From assembly GCA_024234055.1 (NCBI GenBank), contig JACKOW010000001.1:62001-126000 (forward strand): a stretch of 64,000 bases of DNA. Reading direction: 5' to 3'. The notes under the pieces were generated by a model. That model did no database searches, was not told the origin of the DNA, and saw only the letters and a list, made by a program, of their open reading frames with translations. The position numbers and the translations under genes were made by a program. This DNA comes from Rhodanobacteraceae bacterium. GTDB taxonomy: Bacteria > Pseudomonadota > Gammaproteobacteria > Xanthomonadales > SZUA-5. Positions 18,201 through 25,142 of the stretch are shown here, one piece after another. Every line of letters begins with the position of its first letter. Position 1 is the first letter of the stretch.

Positions 18201-18447
18201 CTTCGCGATCGAAGATCGCGGTCCAGGTCAGTCCGGCGTTTTCGCTCTTCCAGACACCACCGGTGGCTGCGCCCACATAGACCGTGCGCGGATCGGCGGG
18301 ATCAGCGGCAATCGCCGCCACGCGGCCGCTCATGGCAGCCGGCCCGATGGCGCGGGCCTTGAGCCCGGCCAGCAAGGTGGAATCAACCGGAGCGGCCAGC
18401 GCACAGGCGCTGATCGACATCAGAAGCAGGGAAAACGCAGCTCGCAT
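15280..18447 (-). CDS. Secreted BNR/sialidase-like beta-propeller protein
   Basis: A 1055-residue protein with a signal peptide (MRAAFSLLLMSISACALA). From about residue 35 to 650 there are many BNR-type motifs (SENAGLTW, STDGGSTW, TTDGGNSW, SVDGGETW, SNDRGQTW, SRDRGETW, SFDGGDSW), i.e. two or more seven-bladed propellers as in VPS10/sortilin-like glycosyl-hydrolase-fold proteins. The C-terminal 250 residues are helical. Members of about this length are usually labelled WD40/YVTN/BNR-like; enzymatic activity is not demonstrated for most. It stands alone, 3 nt from yidD upstream on the same strand. Confidence 0.88.
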   Translation of the reverse strand: MRAAFSLLLMSISACALAAPVDSTLLAGLKARAIGPAAMSGRVAAIAADPADPRTVYVGAATGGVWKSENAGLTWTAIFDREDVHAIGAIALDPNNPQSVWVGTGEGNVRNSTSIGRGVYHSTDGGSTWKFLGLSKSERIHRIVVDPRDGNTAWVAALGPLWGDGGERGIYKTTDGGNSWRAVLPGSADTGASELVIDPSNPNRLYASLWSFRRTPSSFRSGGSGSGLYRSVDGGETWQPLGAIEGLPKGELGRITLALAPSQPRTLYVLVEAKKSVLLRSDDGGDHFVTVNESTNVHPRPFYFADLRVDPEQPDRVYRLSTFVEVSHDGGKNFETLAGWNDLHPDHHALWVHPSRGELLISGNDGGVGFSNDRGQTWRYVSNLPLSQFYHVRYDMEQPYHVYGGLQDNGSWRGPSQVWEAGGIQNHHWREVDFGDGFDTMPDPDNANRGYAMSQEGYVSRYDLSNGSKRMIRPAADDAAVPLRFNWNAAIAQDPFDAATIYFGSQFVHMSRDRGETWTTISPDLSSNDPTRQDTATGGLTPDVTGAENNTTLIAIEPSPLAEGVIWAGTDDGRLQLTRDRGGSWQSLEARLKGAPNFGFLPHINASRHDAGRAFVVIDNHRNGDMAAYAWRLDEYGSKVRRFDLKGVDGYALALVEDPVEPGLLYLGTELGLYLSFDGGDSWVRFSQGLPRAVSVMDIAVHPREHDLILGTHGRGIFIVDDVDSLRRIAREGVPKAALTALDSTPGVLYIAPQPAGPRFAGDQNFVGENAPYGARLSVWINDPTLPLPDRDQERARLAALPATPSSDDPEADKPKPLRVEIRNSTGKLMRFAEVEVTQGLNRWTWDLTLTAPRSPAPPGLFDPSGPSALPGSYVATLKRGDVSATLPIEVQLDPRLSVSPEALAARQQAVLRAADLQTRLVDALDLIKNRKADLERQRSLLEQQQASAKRADPTLIPDEKDATLMALKAIETTSKTLDEAARGLWTNPDTTKGYVPPTAAYDKVSEALWMLEGSMEAPTPAALSYLDRAATLVEARIAAAKEAVAKAEIPEVSP

Positions 18448-18450
18448 TGT

Positions 18451-18726
18451 TCACTCCAGGTTGGCGTCATCGGCGGAATTGTGCGCCTGGCGCCAGGGGC
18501 GCCAGGTGAAGACCAGCGGTACCGGATCATGCCCGCCTTCGCAGCCCGGATGACAGCGGCCGACGCGGCAGATGGCCATGTACACACCGCGGCCAGCGCC
18601 ATGGCGGGCGATGGCCTCGGCCGCATAACTCGAACAGCTGGGATAGAAACGACAACGCTGACCCAGCAACGGACTGATGAAGCGTTTGTAGAAGCGCAAC
18701 AGCGCCAGGAGCAGGGAGCGGATCAC
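18451..18726 (-). CDS. yidD: Membrane protein insertion efficiency factor YidD
   Basis: A 91-residue YidD: LRFYKRFISPLLGQRCRFYPSCSSYA with the three conserved cysteines, then GVYMAICRVGRCHPGCEGGHDPVP. It assists YidC-dependent insertion of membrane proteins. The gene normally lies between rnpA and yidC near the origin; here it is orphaned next to the BNR protein. Confidence 0.95.
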   Translation of the reverse strand: MIRSLLLALLRFYKRFISPLLGQRCRFYPSCSSYAAEAIARHGAGRGVYMAICRVGRCHPGCEGGHDPVPLVFTWRPWRQAHNSADDANLE

Positions 18727-18840
18727 GAGCGGGCGGTCGTATTCAAAGCATGAACGATAGCGCGCATGCGCTGGAAGGGGCGTTGTCCTGCGCTGAAAAC
18801 CGGCACAGCATCGACGCCCAGTCGCTGGAGGAATTCATGC

Positions 18841-19482
18841 ATGAACGGCTTGCCCTGGTATTTCGATGTGCTCTCGCCTTTTGCCTATCTGCAACTGGAA
18901 TGCCTGCGACGCGACCATCCTGACCTGGTACTCGATCCACGACCGGTGGTGCTGGGCGCTGTGCTCGCCCACCACCGGCAACTGGGCCCCGCGGAGATTG
19001 CCGGCAAGCGCGAATTCACCTACCGATTCGTCATCTGGCGCGCACGGGAGCTGGGACTGCCGCTGCGCTTTCCGCCGCGCCATCCCTTCAATCCGTTGCC
19101 GGCGTTGCGTCTGATCATCGCCGCGGGCGGCTCGGTGAATGTCGTCCAGCGCACCTTCCTCCATATCTGGGCGCAGGGCCGCGGCTGCGAGAGCCTTGAG
19201 GAACTGCAGACGCTGGCCGCCGAGTTCGGCATCGACGATCTGGCCTCCGCGATCTCGACGGCGGAGGTCAAGGAGGCACTCAAGCACAGCACCGAAGATG
19301 CTCTGAAAGCTGGCGTGTTCGGCGTGCCCACCCTGATGGTGCACGGCCAGCCCTTTTTTGGTCAGGATGCCACGGCGCTGGCGCTCGCTGTCTGGAAAGA
19401 CCCCGGGATGTTGCAACAGGGCGAGTACGCACGCAGCACCGCCATTCCGGTGGGTGTACAGCGCTCGCGAGTTGCGCCGTAG
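18841..19482 (+). CDS. DsbA-family 2-hydroxychromene-2-carboxylate isomerase-like protein
   Basis: A 213-residue thioredoxin-fold protein of the HCCA isomerase/DsbA superfamily: WYFDVLSPFAYLQLECL with a Ser-Pro active-site motif instead of CxxC, and the cis-Pro loop GVFGVPTLMVHGQPFFGQD near residue 160-180. In naphthalene pathways this family isomerises 2-hydroxychromene-2-carboxylate using glutathione, but no catabolic genes are nearby, so the substrate is unknown. A GGAGG site 9 nt upstream supports the ATG at 18841. Confidence 0.87.
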   Translation: MNGLPWYFDVLSPFAYLQLECLRRDHPDLVLDPRPVVLGAVLAHHRQLGPAEIAGKREFTYRFVIWRARELGLPLRFPPRHPFNPLPALRLIIAAGGSVNVVQRTFLHIWAQGRGCESLEELQTLAAEFGIDDLASAISTAEVKEALKHSTEDALKAGVFGVPTLMVHGQPFFGQDATALALAVWKDPGMLQQGEYARSTAIPVGVQRSRVAP

Positions 19483-19529
19483 GGCACGGCGTCGGCAAAC
19501 CGTGCTGTTGTCGCTGACCAGCAGCGGAA

Positions 19530-19741
19530 GCGGGACGCAAAGGACGCGAAGGAAAAGCAGAAAGGACGCAAAGAAGAGAGATCAGCATTTACCAGGAGGC
19601 GCCGGAACCATACGTCCGGCGGCGCAGCCGTCAGTTCAATCACGATCGCCAGAACAGCGTTGAATCCGCCAGTTTTCGCTGTCCCAACGTGGCCCTCCTT
19701 CGTGATCTTTCTGCTTCTCCTTCGCGTCCTTTGCGTCCCGC
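19530..19741. repeat. 35-bp inverted repeat between convergent genes
   Basis: Arms 19530-19564 and 19707-19741 match as inverted repeats at 34 of 35 positions (left arm begins GCGGGACGCAAAGGACGCG), around a 142-nt spacer. The left arm is purine-rich and the right arm pyrimidine-rich on the plus strand. The arms contain internal near-repeats of AAGGACGC. The element fills the gap between convergent genes and could form a very stable hairpin. Confidence 0.9.
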
Positions 19742-19782
19742 TCTTGTCCTCAACCAAACTCAAGGCGACGCTCATACGCCCC

Positions 19783-19803
19783 CCGCGCCCCGTGCCCCGT
19801 ACC
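19783..19803. repeat. Short C-rich heptamer array (CCCCGYG)n
   Basis: About three CCCCGCG/CCCCGTG units just downstream of the moxR stop (19808), G-rich on the moxR coding strand. A short member of the array family at 21713 and 28985. Confidence 0.85.
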
Positions 19804-19807
19804 ACGC

Positions 19808-20653
19808 TCAGCGGTTTCCGCGGCTGGCCATGAACGCGATCTTCTCGAACAGCTGCACGTCCTGCTCGTTCTTCAGCAAGGCGCCGTAGAGCGGCGGGAT
19901 GGCCTTGCGCTGGTTCTTCTCGCGCAGGGTTTCGGCCGGGATGTCCTCGGCCAGCAGCAGCTTGAGCCAGTCGAGCAACTCGCTGGTCGAGGGCTTCTTG
20001 CGCAGTCCCGGGGTTTCGCGCAGCTGGAAGAAGGCGGCCAGCGCTTCGCGCAGCAGATCCTGCTTCAGACCCGGATAGTGCACCTCCACGATCGCGCGCA
20101 GGGTTTCCTCGTCGGGGAAGCGGATGTAGTGGAAGAAGCAGCGGCGCAGGAAGGCGTCCGGCAGTTCCTTCTCGTTGTTGCTGGTGATGATGACGATGGG
20201 GCGAGACTTCGCCTGCACCAGCTGCTGGGTCTCGTAGACATAGAACTCCATCCGATCCAGTTCGCGCAGCAGATCGTTGGGGAATTCGATGTCGGCCTTG
20301 TCGATCTCGTCGATCAGCAGCACCAGTCGCTGTTCGCTGACGAAAGCCTCCCAGAGCTTGCCTGGCACCACATAGTTCTTGATCTCGCTGGCGCGCGGGT
20401 CGCCAAGCTGGGCATCGCGCAATCGATTGACCGCATCGTATTCATACAGTCCATGCTGAGCCTTGGTGGTGCTCTTGATGTGCCACTCGATCAGAGGCGC
20501 GCCCGCAGCGCGGGCGATTTCCTGAGCCAGCAAGGTCTTGCCGGTGCCAGGCTCACCCTTGACCAACAAGGGCCGTTCCAGCGTGATGGCGGCATTGACC
20601 GCCAGTTGCAGCTCACGCGGGGCGACGTATCGATCAGTGCCTTCAAAGCGCAT
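19808..20653 (-). CDS. MoxR-family AAA+ ATPase
   Basis: A 281-residue MoxR-type ATPase, a chaperone-like family that usually works with VWA-domain proteins to activate metal enzymes or complexes. Walker A GEPGTGKT is at about residues 38-45, Walker B LLIDEIDKAD at about 110-119, and the sensor region IITSNNEKELPDAFLRRC follows. The start MRFEGTDRYVAP is chosen because upstream codons translate repeat DNA. No VWA partner is in the adjacent interval. Confidence 0.92.
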   Translation of the reverse strand: MRFEGTDRYVAPRELQLAVNAAITLERPLLVKGEPGTGKTLLAQEIARAAGAPLIEWHIKSTTKAQHGLYEYDAVNRLRDAQLGDPRASEIKNYVVPGKLWEAFVSEQRLVLLIDEIDKADIEFPNDLLRELDRMEFYVYETQQLVQAKSRPIVIITSNNEKELPDAFLRRCFFHYIRFPDEETLRAIVEVHYPGLKQDLLREALAAFFQLRETPGLRKKPSTSELLDWLKLLLAEDIPAETLREKNQRKAIPPLYGALLKNEQDVQLFEKIAFMASRGNR

Positions 20654-20696
20654 GGACGACTCGGATAGCTGGAGATTCGACAACGATATCGCGAGT

Positions 20697-20767
20697 GGGG
20701 TGAAAAGGGGGCAGGGGGCAGGGGGCGTGTTGAAGCGGGGCACGGGAAACGGGGCAGGGGGCACGGG
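20697..20767. repeat. G-rich arrays (GGGGGCA, GGGGCAC)
   Basis: Plus-strand GGGGGCA/GGGGCAC/GGGAAAC units, imperfect 7-nt period, just upstream of the moxR start. Together with the C-rich array at 21713 they bracket this interval as inverted partners. Confidence 0.85.
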
Positions 20768-20808
20768 CGGCGCGACTTGCCACGGACGCCGGATGCAGGC
20801 TGTTGTAG

Positions 20809-20869
20809 GTCCAGACTTGTCTGGACGCTTTTTGGGTCGTAATGGAGAAGCGTCCAGACAAGTCTGGAC
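20809..20869. repeat. Bipartite palindrome GTCCAGACTTGTCTGGAC, copy 1
   Basis: GTCCAGACTTGTCTGGAC at 20809-20826, then GCTTTTT and a 25-nt spacer, then the mirror element GTCCAGACAAGTCTGGAC at 20852-20869. Each half is itself a hairpin, and the halves are also inverted to each other. The first half followed by a T-run resembles an intrinsic terminator. The right flank is interrupted by the group II intron at 20873. Confidence 0.95.
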
Positions 20870-21376
20870 CCAGTGCGCTCGCAAGCGCACACACACAGCA
20901 CGGTGGAAGTCCGTGTCGGGGTAAGCCAAGGCCCCGTAGCTGAGGGTAACTGCGTCGTCGCGAGGCGGGGTGGAGAGCAACCGGAAGCGAACTGGCGGTC
21001 TGCAGGAGACGAACTCGATTCGGCGTGGAACGACGACGAGCTTGCTGGGTTATGGCGAAGTCTGGAACACATCGGTCACGCTGTTTTGGCGTGTAAAGCG
21101 ATGACCGGGTCGTCCGCGTGGTTGGGGGTGGAACGCTGGGACGTGTGTGTGAGTGAAGCGAGGAGACCTGTCGGTCGGGGTGTGGTCGGCAGGAGTCAGA
21201 GTCCTGGTAGTACCGTGTCGGCGATGTGGTGGTGGGGGCGCGTGGCGGGGACGTCGCGCAGGGTTTGGAGGGCCGCTCCTCTGCCTGAGTCCAACTGGAT
21301 CGTACGCGAGAGCCGTGGTCACCATAAACCACGGGTAGGGAAGCGGGATAGGTGTGGTGGAGGTGGAAGGTATCTG

Positions 21377-21526
21377 ATGACCGAGAACGCAAGTGAAGTC
21401 GCGGTATTGGCTGAGCCTAGGCAAGCGACGTCGAACCGGCCCGAGGGTTTGGGTTGGGTAGACCGGAGCATTTGGACCGACCGCATGTTGGCGGCGCTGG
21501 GTAACGGCGTCCAAGGAGGCAAGTGA
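21377..21526 (+). pseudogene. Group II intron reverse transcriptase, N-terminal stub
   Basis: Forty-nine codons from ATG 21377 (MTENASEVAVLAEPRQATSN...) through WTDRMLAALGNGVQGGK, the conserved start of intron-encoded RT/maturases, then TGA. Intact relatives continue into KWFSLIDKV and several hundred more residues; here all RT motifs including YADD are gone. Confidence 0.88.
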
Positions 21527-21597
21527 TTGCCTACTTCGCCCAGCTCGGGCTGTACACCCTGACCACAGCCCGTGGCCGAGCGAGCCAATCCCGATGA
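21523..21597 (+). pseudogene. Group II intron maturase, C-terminal stub
   Basis: Twenty-four codons (VIAYFAQLGLYTLTTARGRA...) in a different frame from the N-terminal stub, matching the usual C-terminal tail of intron maturases. The deletion junction lies at AAGTGATT (about 21521-21528), where the two frames meet. About 1 kb of coding sequence is inferred to be lost. Confidence 0.85.
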
Positions 21598-21614
21598 GGA
21601 AACCACCCGCTGGA

Positions 21615-21647
21615 GAGCCGTATGCGGGAGAACCGCACGTACGGTTC
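21615..21647 (+). ncRNA. Group II intron domain V
   Basis: Thirty-three nt beginning GAGCCGTATGCGG: lower stem GAGCCGTA/TACGGTTC with the catalytic AGC triad, a two-nt CG bulge, upper stem TGCGG/CCGCA and a GAGA-type GNRA loop. This is the catalytic core of a group II ribozyme and appears intact. Confidence 0.93.
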
Positions 21648-21712
21648 GGAGGGCGGGGCGGCCATAGGCCGCTCCGACCCTATCAACAGCCCAGGTCCTA
21701 TAGCCTTTTCCC

Positions 21713-21780
21713 GTGCCCCGTGCCCCGTGCCCCGTGCCCCGTGCCCCGTACCCCGTACCCCGTGCCCCGTGCCCCGTGCC
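21713..21780. repeat. C-rich heptamer array (CCCCGTG)n
   Basis: Nine or so CCCCGTG/CCCCGTA units ending at the sulP stop codon (TGA, reverse complement at 21781). On the sulP strand it reads (GGGGCAC)n directly after the stop, potentially a G-quadruplex-forming 3' end. Confidence 0.95.
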
Positions 21781-23463
21781 TCAATTCGCCCTGCCGCGCT
21801 CCACGTGCGCCGCTGCCAGTTCCAGTGCGTGCTCGAAGTCGCGGGCGTAGGCGAGTTCACCTTCGCGCTCGTGCAACCCCATGCGCTTGAGTACCTTCTG
21901 CGGCTGGATCTGCAGTCCGGACAGAATCAGCAGCGTGCCGGCCTTGCGCAGCTGTGCCATGAAGACTTCCAGCGTGTTGACGCCGCTGACGTCGATCAGC
22001 GGCATCAGTCGGGTACGCAGGATGAATACCTTGGGGTAGCCTGTATCCCGGAAGGCCCGCAAGGCATCCTCGATGCGACTGGTGGCACCAAAGAACAGCG
22101 GACCGACAATGCGGAATGCTTCGACGCCCGCTGGCAGACGCCCGCGCATATCGGTGTCTTCCCCGCCCTGTTCAATCTCGTCGGCCAGCGTGTGGTCTTC
22201 GATCTCCACGGTGCGCGCCATCCGATGCATGAACAGGAAGGAGGCGACCACCAGGCCGGTCTGGATGGCCACGGTCAGATCGACCATCACGGTCAGCCCG
22301 AAGGTCAGCAACAGCAGCAGCCGATCGCCGATGGGTGCCTGCAGCAGGTGCTTGAAGCGTTCGATCTCGCTCATGCCCCAGGCCACCAGTACCAGCACCG
22401 CCGCCAGCGCCGCCAGCGGCACGTAACGCATGATCGGCGCCAGCAGCAGCATGAACACCAGCACGAACACCGCGTGCAGCATGCCGGCGATGGGCGTGCG
22501 CCCCCCGGCGCGGACATTGGTGGCCGTGCGGGCGATGGCGCCGGTGGCCGGCAGCCCGCCGAACAGCGCGGAGGCGGTATTGGCCACGCCCTGGGCAACG
22601 AGTTCGGCATTGGAGCGATGGCGCTGACCGGTCATGCCGTCGGCCACCACCGCAGACAGCAGGGATTCGATGCCGGCCAGAAATGCGATCGTGAAAGCGG
22701 CCGGCAGCAGAACGCGCATGCGATCCAGGTCGAACTGAGGCAGAGAGAAGACCGGCAGTGCGCTCGGCAGATCGCCAAAACGGCTGCCGATGGTTTCCAC
22801 CGGCAAGTTGAACAGCACAGCGGCCAAAGTGCCGCCGACTACCGCAATCAGGAAGCCCGGCCATTTCGGTGCATATCGGCGCAAGCCCACGATGGCGGCG
22901 ATGCAGGCCAGGGCGAGGATCAGGGCAGCCCAGTTGAAGCTGGGCGCCGCCTGCCACAGCGCCTGCATCTTCGGCAGGAACTCAGCCGGTACCTGGGACA
23001 TCTGCAACCCGAACAGATCACGCAACTGACTGCTGAAGATGATCACGCCAATGCCGGCGGTAAAGCCGGTAATCACCGGCTGCGGCATGTAGCGCATCAG
23101 CAGTCCCAGGCGTGCCCAGCCCGCCAGCAGCAGCATGACCCCAGCCATCAGCGTGGCCAGCACCAGGCCGTCGTAACCATGGCGTTCGATGATCGCGAAC
23201 ACCACCGGAATGAAGGCGCCAGTCGGGCCACCGATCTGCACCCGGCTGCCGCCAAAGGCCGAGATCAGGAAGCCGGCGATGATCGCCGTGTGCAATCCCT
23301 TTTCAGGGGCTGCGCCGGAAGCAATGGCCAACGCCATGGCCAGGGGCAGCGCGACAATGGCCACGGTGAGGCCGGCCACGGCATCGCGGCGCAGATGATC
23401 CAGCGTGTAGCCCTCACGCCAGGTGGTCAGCAACTTGGGTTCGAAATGCTTGCGCAGGGACAT
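21781..23463 (-). CDS. SulP-family inorganic anion transporter
   Basis: A 560-residue SLC26/SulP transporter: ten or more membrane segments (residues about 25-400), the signature GGLPATGAIARTATNVRAGGRT near 285-305, and a cytoplasmic C-terminal STAS domain (about 440-545; LRTRLMPLIDVSGVNTLEVF carries the conserved Ser/Asp region). The substrate may be sulfate, bicarbonate or another anion; no carbonic anhydrase gene is adjacent. The stop is fused to a GGGGCAC array. Confidence 0.93.
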   Translation of the reverse strand: MSLRKHFEPKLLTTWREGYTLDHLRRDAVAGLTVAIVALPLAMALAIASGAAPEKGLHTAIIAGFLISAFGGSRVQIGGPTGAFIPVVFAIIERHGYDGLVLATLMAGVMLLLAGWARLGLLMRYMPQPVITGFTAGIGVIIFSSQLRDLFGLQMSQVPAEFLPKMQALWQAAPSFNWAALILALACIAAIVGLRRYAPKWPGFLIAVVGGTLAAVLFNLPVETIGSRFGDLPSALPVFSLPQFDLDRMRVLLPAAFTIAFLAGIESLLSAVVADGMTGQRHRSNAELVAQGVANTASALFGGLPATGAIARTATNVRAGGRTPIAGMLHAVFVLVFMLLLAPIMRYVPLAALAAVLVLVAWGMSEIERFKHLLQAPIGDRLLLLLTFGLTVMVDLTVAIQTGLVVASFLFMHRMARTVEIEDHTLADEIEQGGEDTDMRGRLPAGVEAFRIVGPLFFGATSRIEDALRAFRDTGYPKVFILRTRLMPLIDVSGVNTLEVFMAQLRKAGTLLILSGLQIQPQKVLKRMGLHEREGELAYARDFEHALELAAAHVERGRAN

Positions 23464-23552
23464 TGCGGCATCCGCCAGGTGGACCGCGACACATTAGCGC
23501 CGACGACCACCGGGATTCTTGACCGCATGCAATTTGCCCGCGAAAACGGATG

Positions 23553-23595
23553 CGGGGAACGGGGAACGGGGCACGGGGCACGGGGCACGGGAAAG
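23553..23595. repeat. G-rich heptamer array (GGGGAAC, GGGGCAC)n
   Basis: GGGGAAC and GGGGCAC units on the plus strand, about 90 nt upstream of the sulP start; pairs in sense with the C-rich arrays on the right end of other intervals. Confidence 0.9.
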
Positions 23596-23620
23596 GCGCA
23601 GGGCTTCGGTGCAGTTGTAG

Positions 23621-23681
23621 GTCCAGACTTGTCTGGACGCTCTTGGCGTCGTGCTGAAGAAGCGTCCAGACAAGCCTGGAC
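23621..23681. repeat. Bipartite palindrome GTCCAGACTTGTCTGGAC, copy 2
   Basis: Halves at 23621-23638 and 23664-23681 (the second with one change, CAAGCCTGG), 25-nt spacer, same GTTGTAG and CCCACAAGAGC flanks as other copies. Confidence 0.95.
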
Positions 23682-23694
23682 CCACAAGAGCTGG

Positions 23695-23838
23695 CGTCAT
23701 TGCGAGGAGCGAAGCGACTAAGCAATCCAGTGCGTTCGAGGCCGGGCCTCCGGACTGCTTCCCCCGGAACAAGTCCGGGGTCGCCATGACGCTGTCTGGG
23801 AAGGTGCGGGCGATCGCGGACGGAGTCCGCTCCCACAG
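23695..23838. repeat. CGTCATTGCGAG-type repeat followed by half REP
   Basis: CGTCATTGCGAGGAGCGAAG...AGCAATCCAG at 23695-23730, a widespread bacterial dispersed repeat, is followed by GGACTGCTTCCCCCGGAACAAG and by one REP arm GATCGCGGACGGAGTCCGCTC (23812-23838). Confidence 0.75.
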
Positions 23839-23878
23839 TCATGCTGCCCGCAGCGCGGGCAACATGTGCGACGGTCTG

Positions 23879-23921
23879 GCAACCAGCAACCAGCAACCAG
23901 CAACCAGCAACCAGCAAGCCC
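23879..23921. repeat. Heptamer array (CAACCAG)n
   Basis: Six CAACCAG units ending a few nt before the stop of the minus-strand gene at 23922; on that strand it reads (GGTTGCT)n after the stop. Confidence 0.95.
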
Positions 23922-24461
23922 TCAGCGCGGACAGCTCACTTCTTCGCCGGCGGCGTTGTAACAGGTGCCGGAGTGCTGCACGCCCTGGCCGGTAGTGGCG
24001 GTGGTCTGTCCCTGGTAGCTGTTGCCGGCGGCACTGGTGGCACTGGTGTTGCGCACACCCGAGGCATTGCCCTGGCCGTCGCCACTGGCCGACGCGCTGG
24101 TCTGGAAGCGTCCCCCGGCCGCTGTTTCGCCCGCTGCGCCGCCCTGGCGGTTGAAACTGCCGTCGGCGTTCTTGTTGAACTGGCCGGCGCGAGCTCCGCG
24201 GCCGCCCGCGGCGGTCTGGGCGGCGCCGCCGCTGGCACCGGCGACATTGCCCTGGCCATCGGTGGTCACGCCAGCGCCGCGGGCAAAGCGGCCGCCGTTG
24301 GGACCGGCGCCCGCGGCCGCGCTACCGGCCGTGACACCGCCCTCAGCGTTCGTCGTGGCGCCGCGTGCCTTGGCGCGTCCGGCCGCGTCTGCGGGCATCG
24401 ACAGGGCAACAGCGGCGAGGGTGGCAACTGCAATCAGGGTGCTCTGGATCATCTTGTTCAT
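23922..24461 (-). CDS. Secreted Gly/Ala-rich protein with degenerate repeats
   Basis: A 179-residue protein of unknown function: signal peptide (MNKMIQSTLIAVATLAAVALS, cleavage after ADA at about 27), then a low-complexity Gly/Ala/Thr/Asn sequence with loosely repeated D-G-Q-G-N and N-A-D-G-S-F-N-R-Q-G blocks, and two cysteines in the C-terminal CYNAAGEEVSC, which may form a disulfide. It looks like a disordered or fibrous periplasmic or surface protein. Neighbour of a Spy/CpxP-like gene on the same strand. Confidence 0.7.
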   Translation of the reverse strand: MNKMIQSTLIAVATLAAVALSMPADAAGRAKARGATTNAEGGVTAGSAAAGAGPNGGRFARGAGVTTDGQGNVAGASGGAAQTAAGGRGARAGQFNKNADGSFNRQGGAAGETAAGGRFQTSASASGDGQGNASGVRNTSATSAAGNSYQGQTTATTGQGVQHSGTCYNAAGEEVSCPR

Positions 24462-24514
24462 GGTGGTTCCTCTTGTGTTGTGGAAAGCGTTGTCTTTCGG
24501 GTCGGCAGGGCGTG

Positions 24515-24964
24515 TCAGTCGCGGCCCTGCAACACGGCGATCGCCTGCAGAGCGCGTTCGGCCTGTTCGGTAGCCTGGATCAGGAATCCGCGCACCTGTG
24601 CCTGCTGGGAGGGATTGAGGCTGTCGTAGAAGGCCAGTCGCTGGTCGCGCAGCTGGCGCTGTTCCATCAGCGCCGTGAGTGCGATGGTTTGGTAGTCGGC
24701 ACCGATGGCGCGAAGATCGACATCGGGATCGGCCAGTGCCACCCTGGTCTCAGCCAGTTCAGCCTCGATCGAACTCAGGGTGGCTTTGCGAAAGGCCAGG
24801 GTCTGCGCCTGGATCTGTTCCCAGGCCGCCTGCTGCGAGGCATCCAGGCCCAGTTCCTGGGCTGAGGGCGCCTGGACGCGGTTGAAGAATGGGCCGGCGA
24901 CGGCGTGGTGGGCGCTGGTCAGTCCGGCGACCAGCGTCAGGGCCAACAAGCTTCTGCGAATCAT
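24515..24964 (-). CDS. Spy/CpxP-like periplasmic protein
   Basis: A 149-residue protein with signal peptide (MIRRSLLALTLVAGLTSA) and an all-helical mature part holding two LTxxQ-type motifs, LDASQQAAWEQIQ and LNPSQQAQVRGF, the hallmark of the Spy/CpxP chaperone and stress-sensor fold. It is divergent from a response regulator/sensor kinase pair, the same arrangement as cpxP with cpxRA in E. coli. A role as periplasmic inhibitor or reporter of that kinase is inferred. Confidence 0.75.
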   Translation of the reverse strand: MIRRSLLALTLVAGLTSAHHAVAGPFFNRVQAPSAQELGLDASQQAAWEQIQAQTLAFRKATLSSIEAELAETRVALADPDVDLRAIGADYQTIALTALMEQRQLRDQRLAFYDSLNPSQQAQVRGFLIQATEQAERALQAIAVLQGRD

Positions 24965-25055
24965 CGGGGTTTGCTCCGGGTCTGGCCGCCCCGTTGGCGG
25001 CAGGGACAGATTGACGCCGAGACTTGAGTCCACTGTGTCCAGAACGGGCGAAGTT

Positions 25056-25070
25056 GTAAGCGGATGTAAG
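25056..25070 (+). promoter_or_regulatory. CpxR-type tandem site GTAAG-N5-GTAAG
   Basis: GTAAGCGGATGTAAG in the divergent promoter between the Spy/CpxP-like gene and the response regulator, matching the known CpxR layout (two GTAAA half-sites, 5-nt spacer) with one base changed in each half. CGGATGT and ACATCCG also form an inverted repeat here (25061-25094). Likely autoregulatory site; not tested. Confidence 0.5.
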
Positions 25071-25142
25071 CGCCTGCCAGCTGGGTGACATCCGCTCACG
25101 AATGCGCTTGCGGCGGCATCGGCTGGCCGCTACAAAGCAGCC

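Larger units (their letters stand above)
20873..21683 (+). mobile_element. Group II intron with internally deleted maturase gene
   Basis: The 5' end is GTGCGCTCGCAAGCGCAC, followed by domain I sequence (GGTGGAAGTCCGTG, GTAAGCCAAGGCCCCGTAGC) recognisable from bacterial group II introns. A reverse-transcriptase start (21377) and maturase tail (to 21597) are fused by deletion of essentially the entire enzyme. Canonical domain V is at 21615-21647, then a domain VI-like stem GGGGCGGCC/GGCCGCTCC and a probable 3' end at CCCTAT (21678-21683). Removing 20873-21683 rejoins TCTGGACCCA to CAACAGCC, restoring the flank of the dispersed palindrome. The 5' edge is well supported; the 3' edge may shift a few nt. 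Confidence 0.9.

Noticed and set aside
21622..23721. 699-codon plus-strand frame
   Set aside because: It translates the CCCCGTG array (PRAPCPVPRAPCPVPR) and then runs antisense to sulP; not a protein gene.
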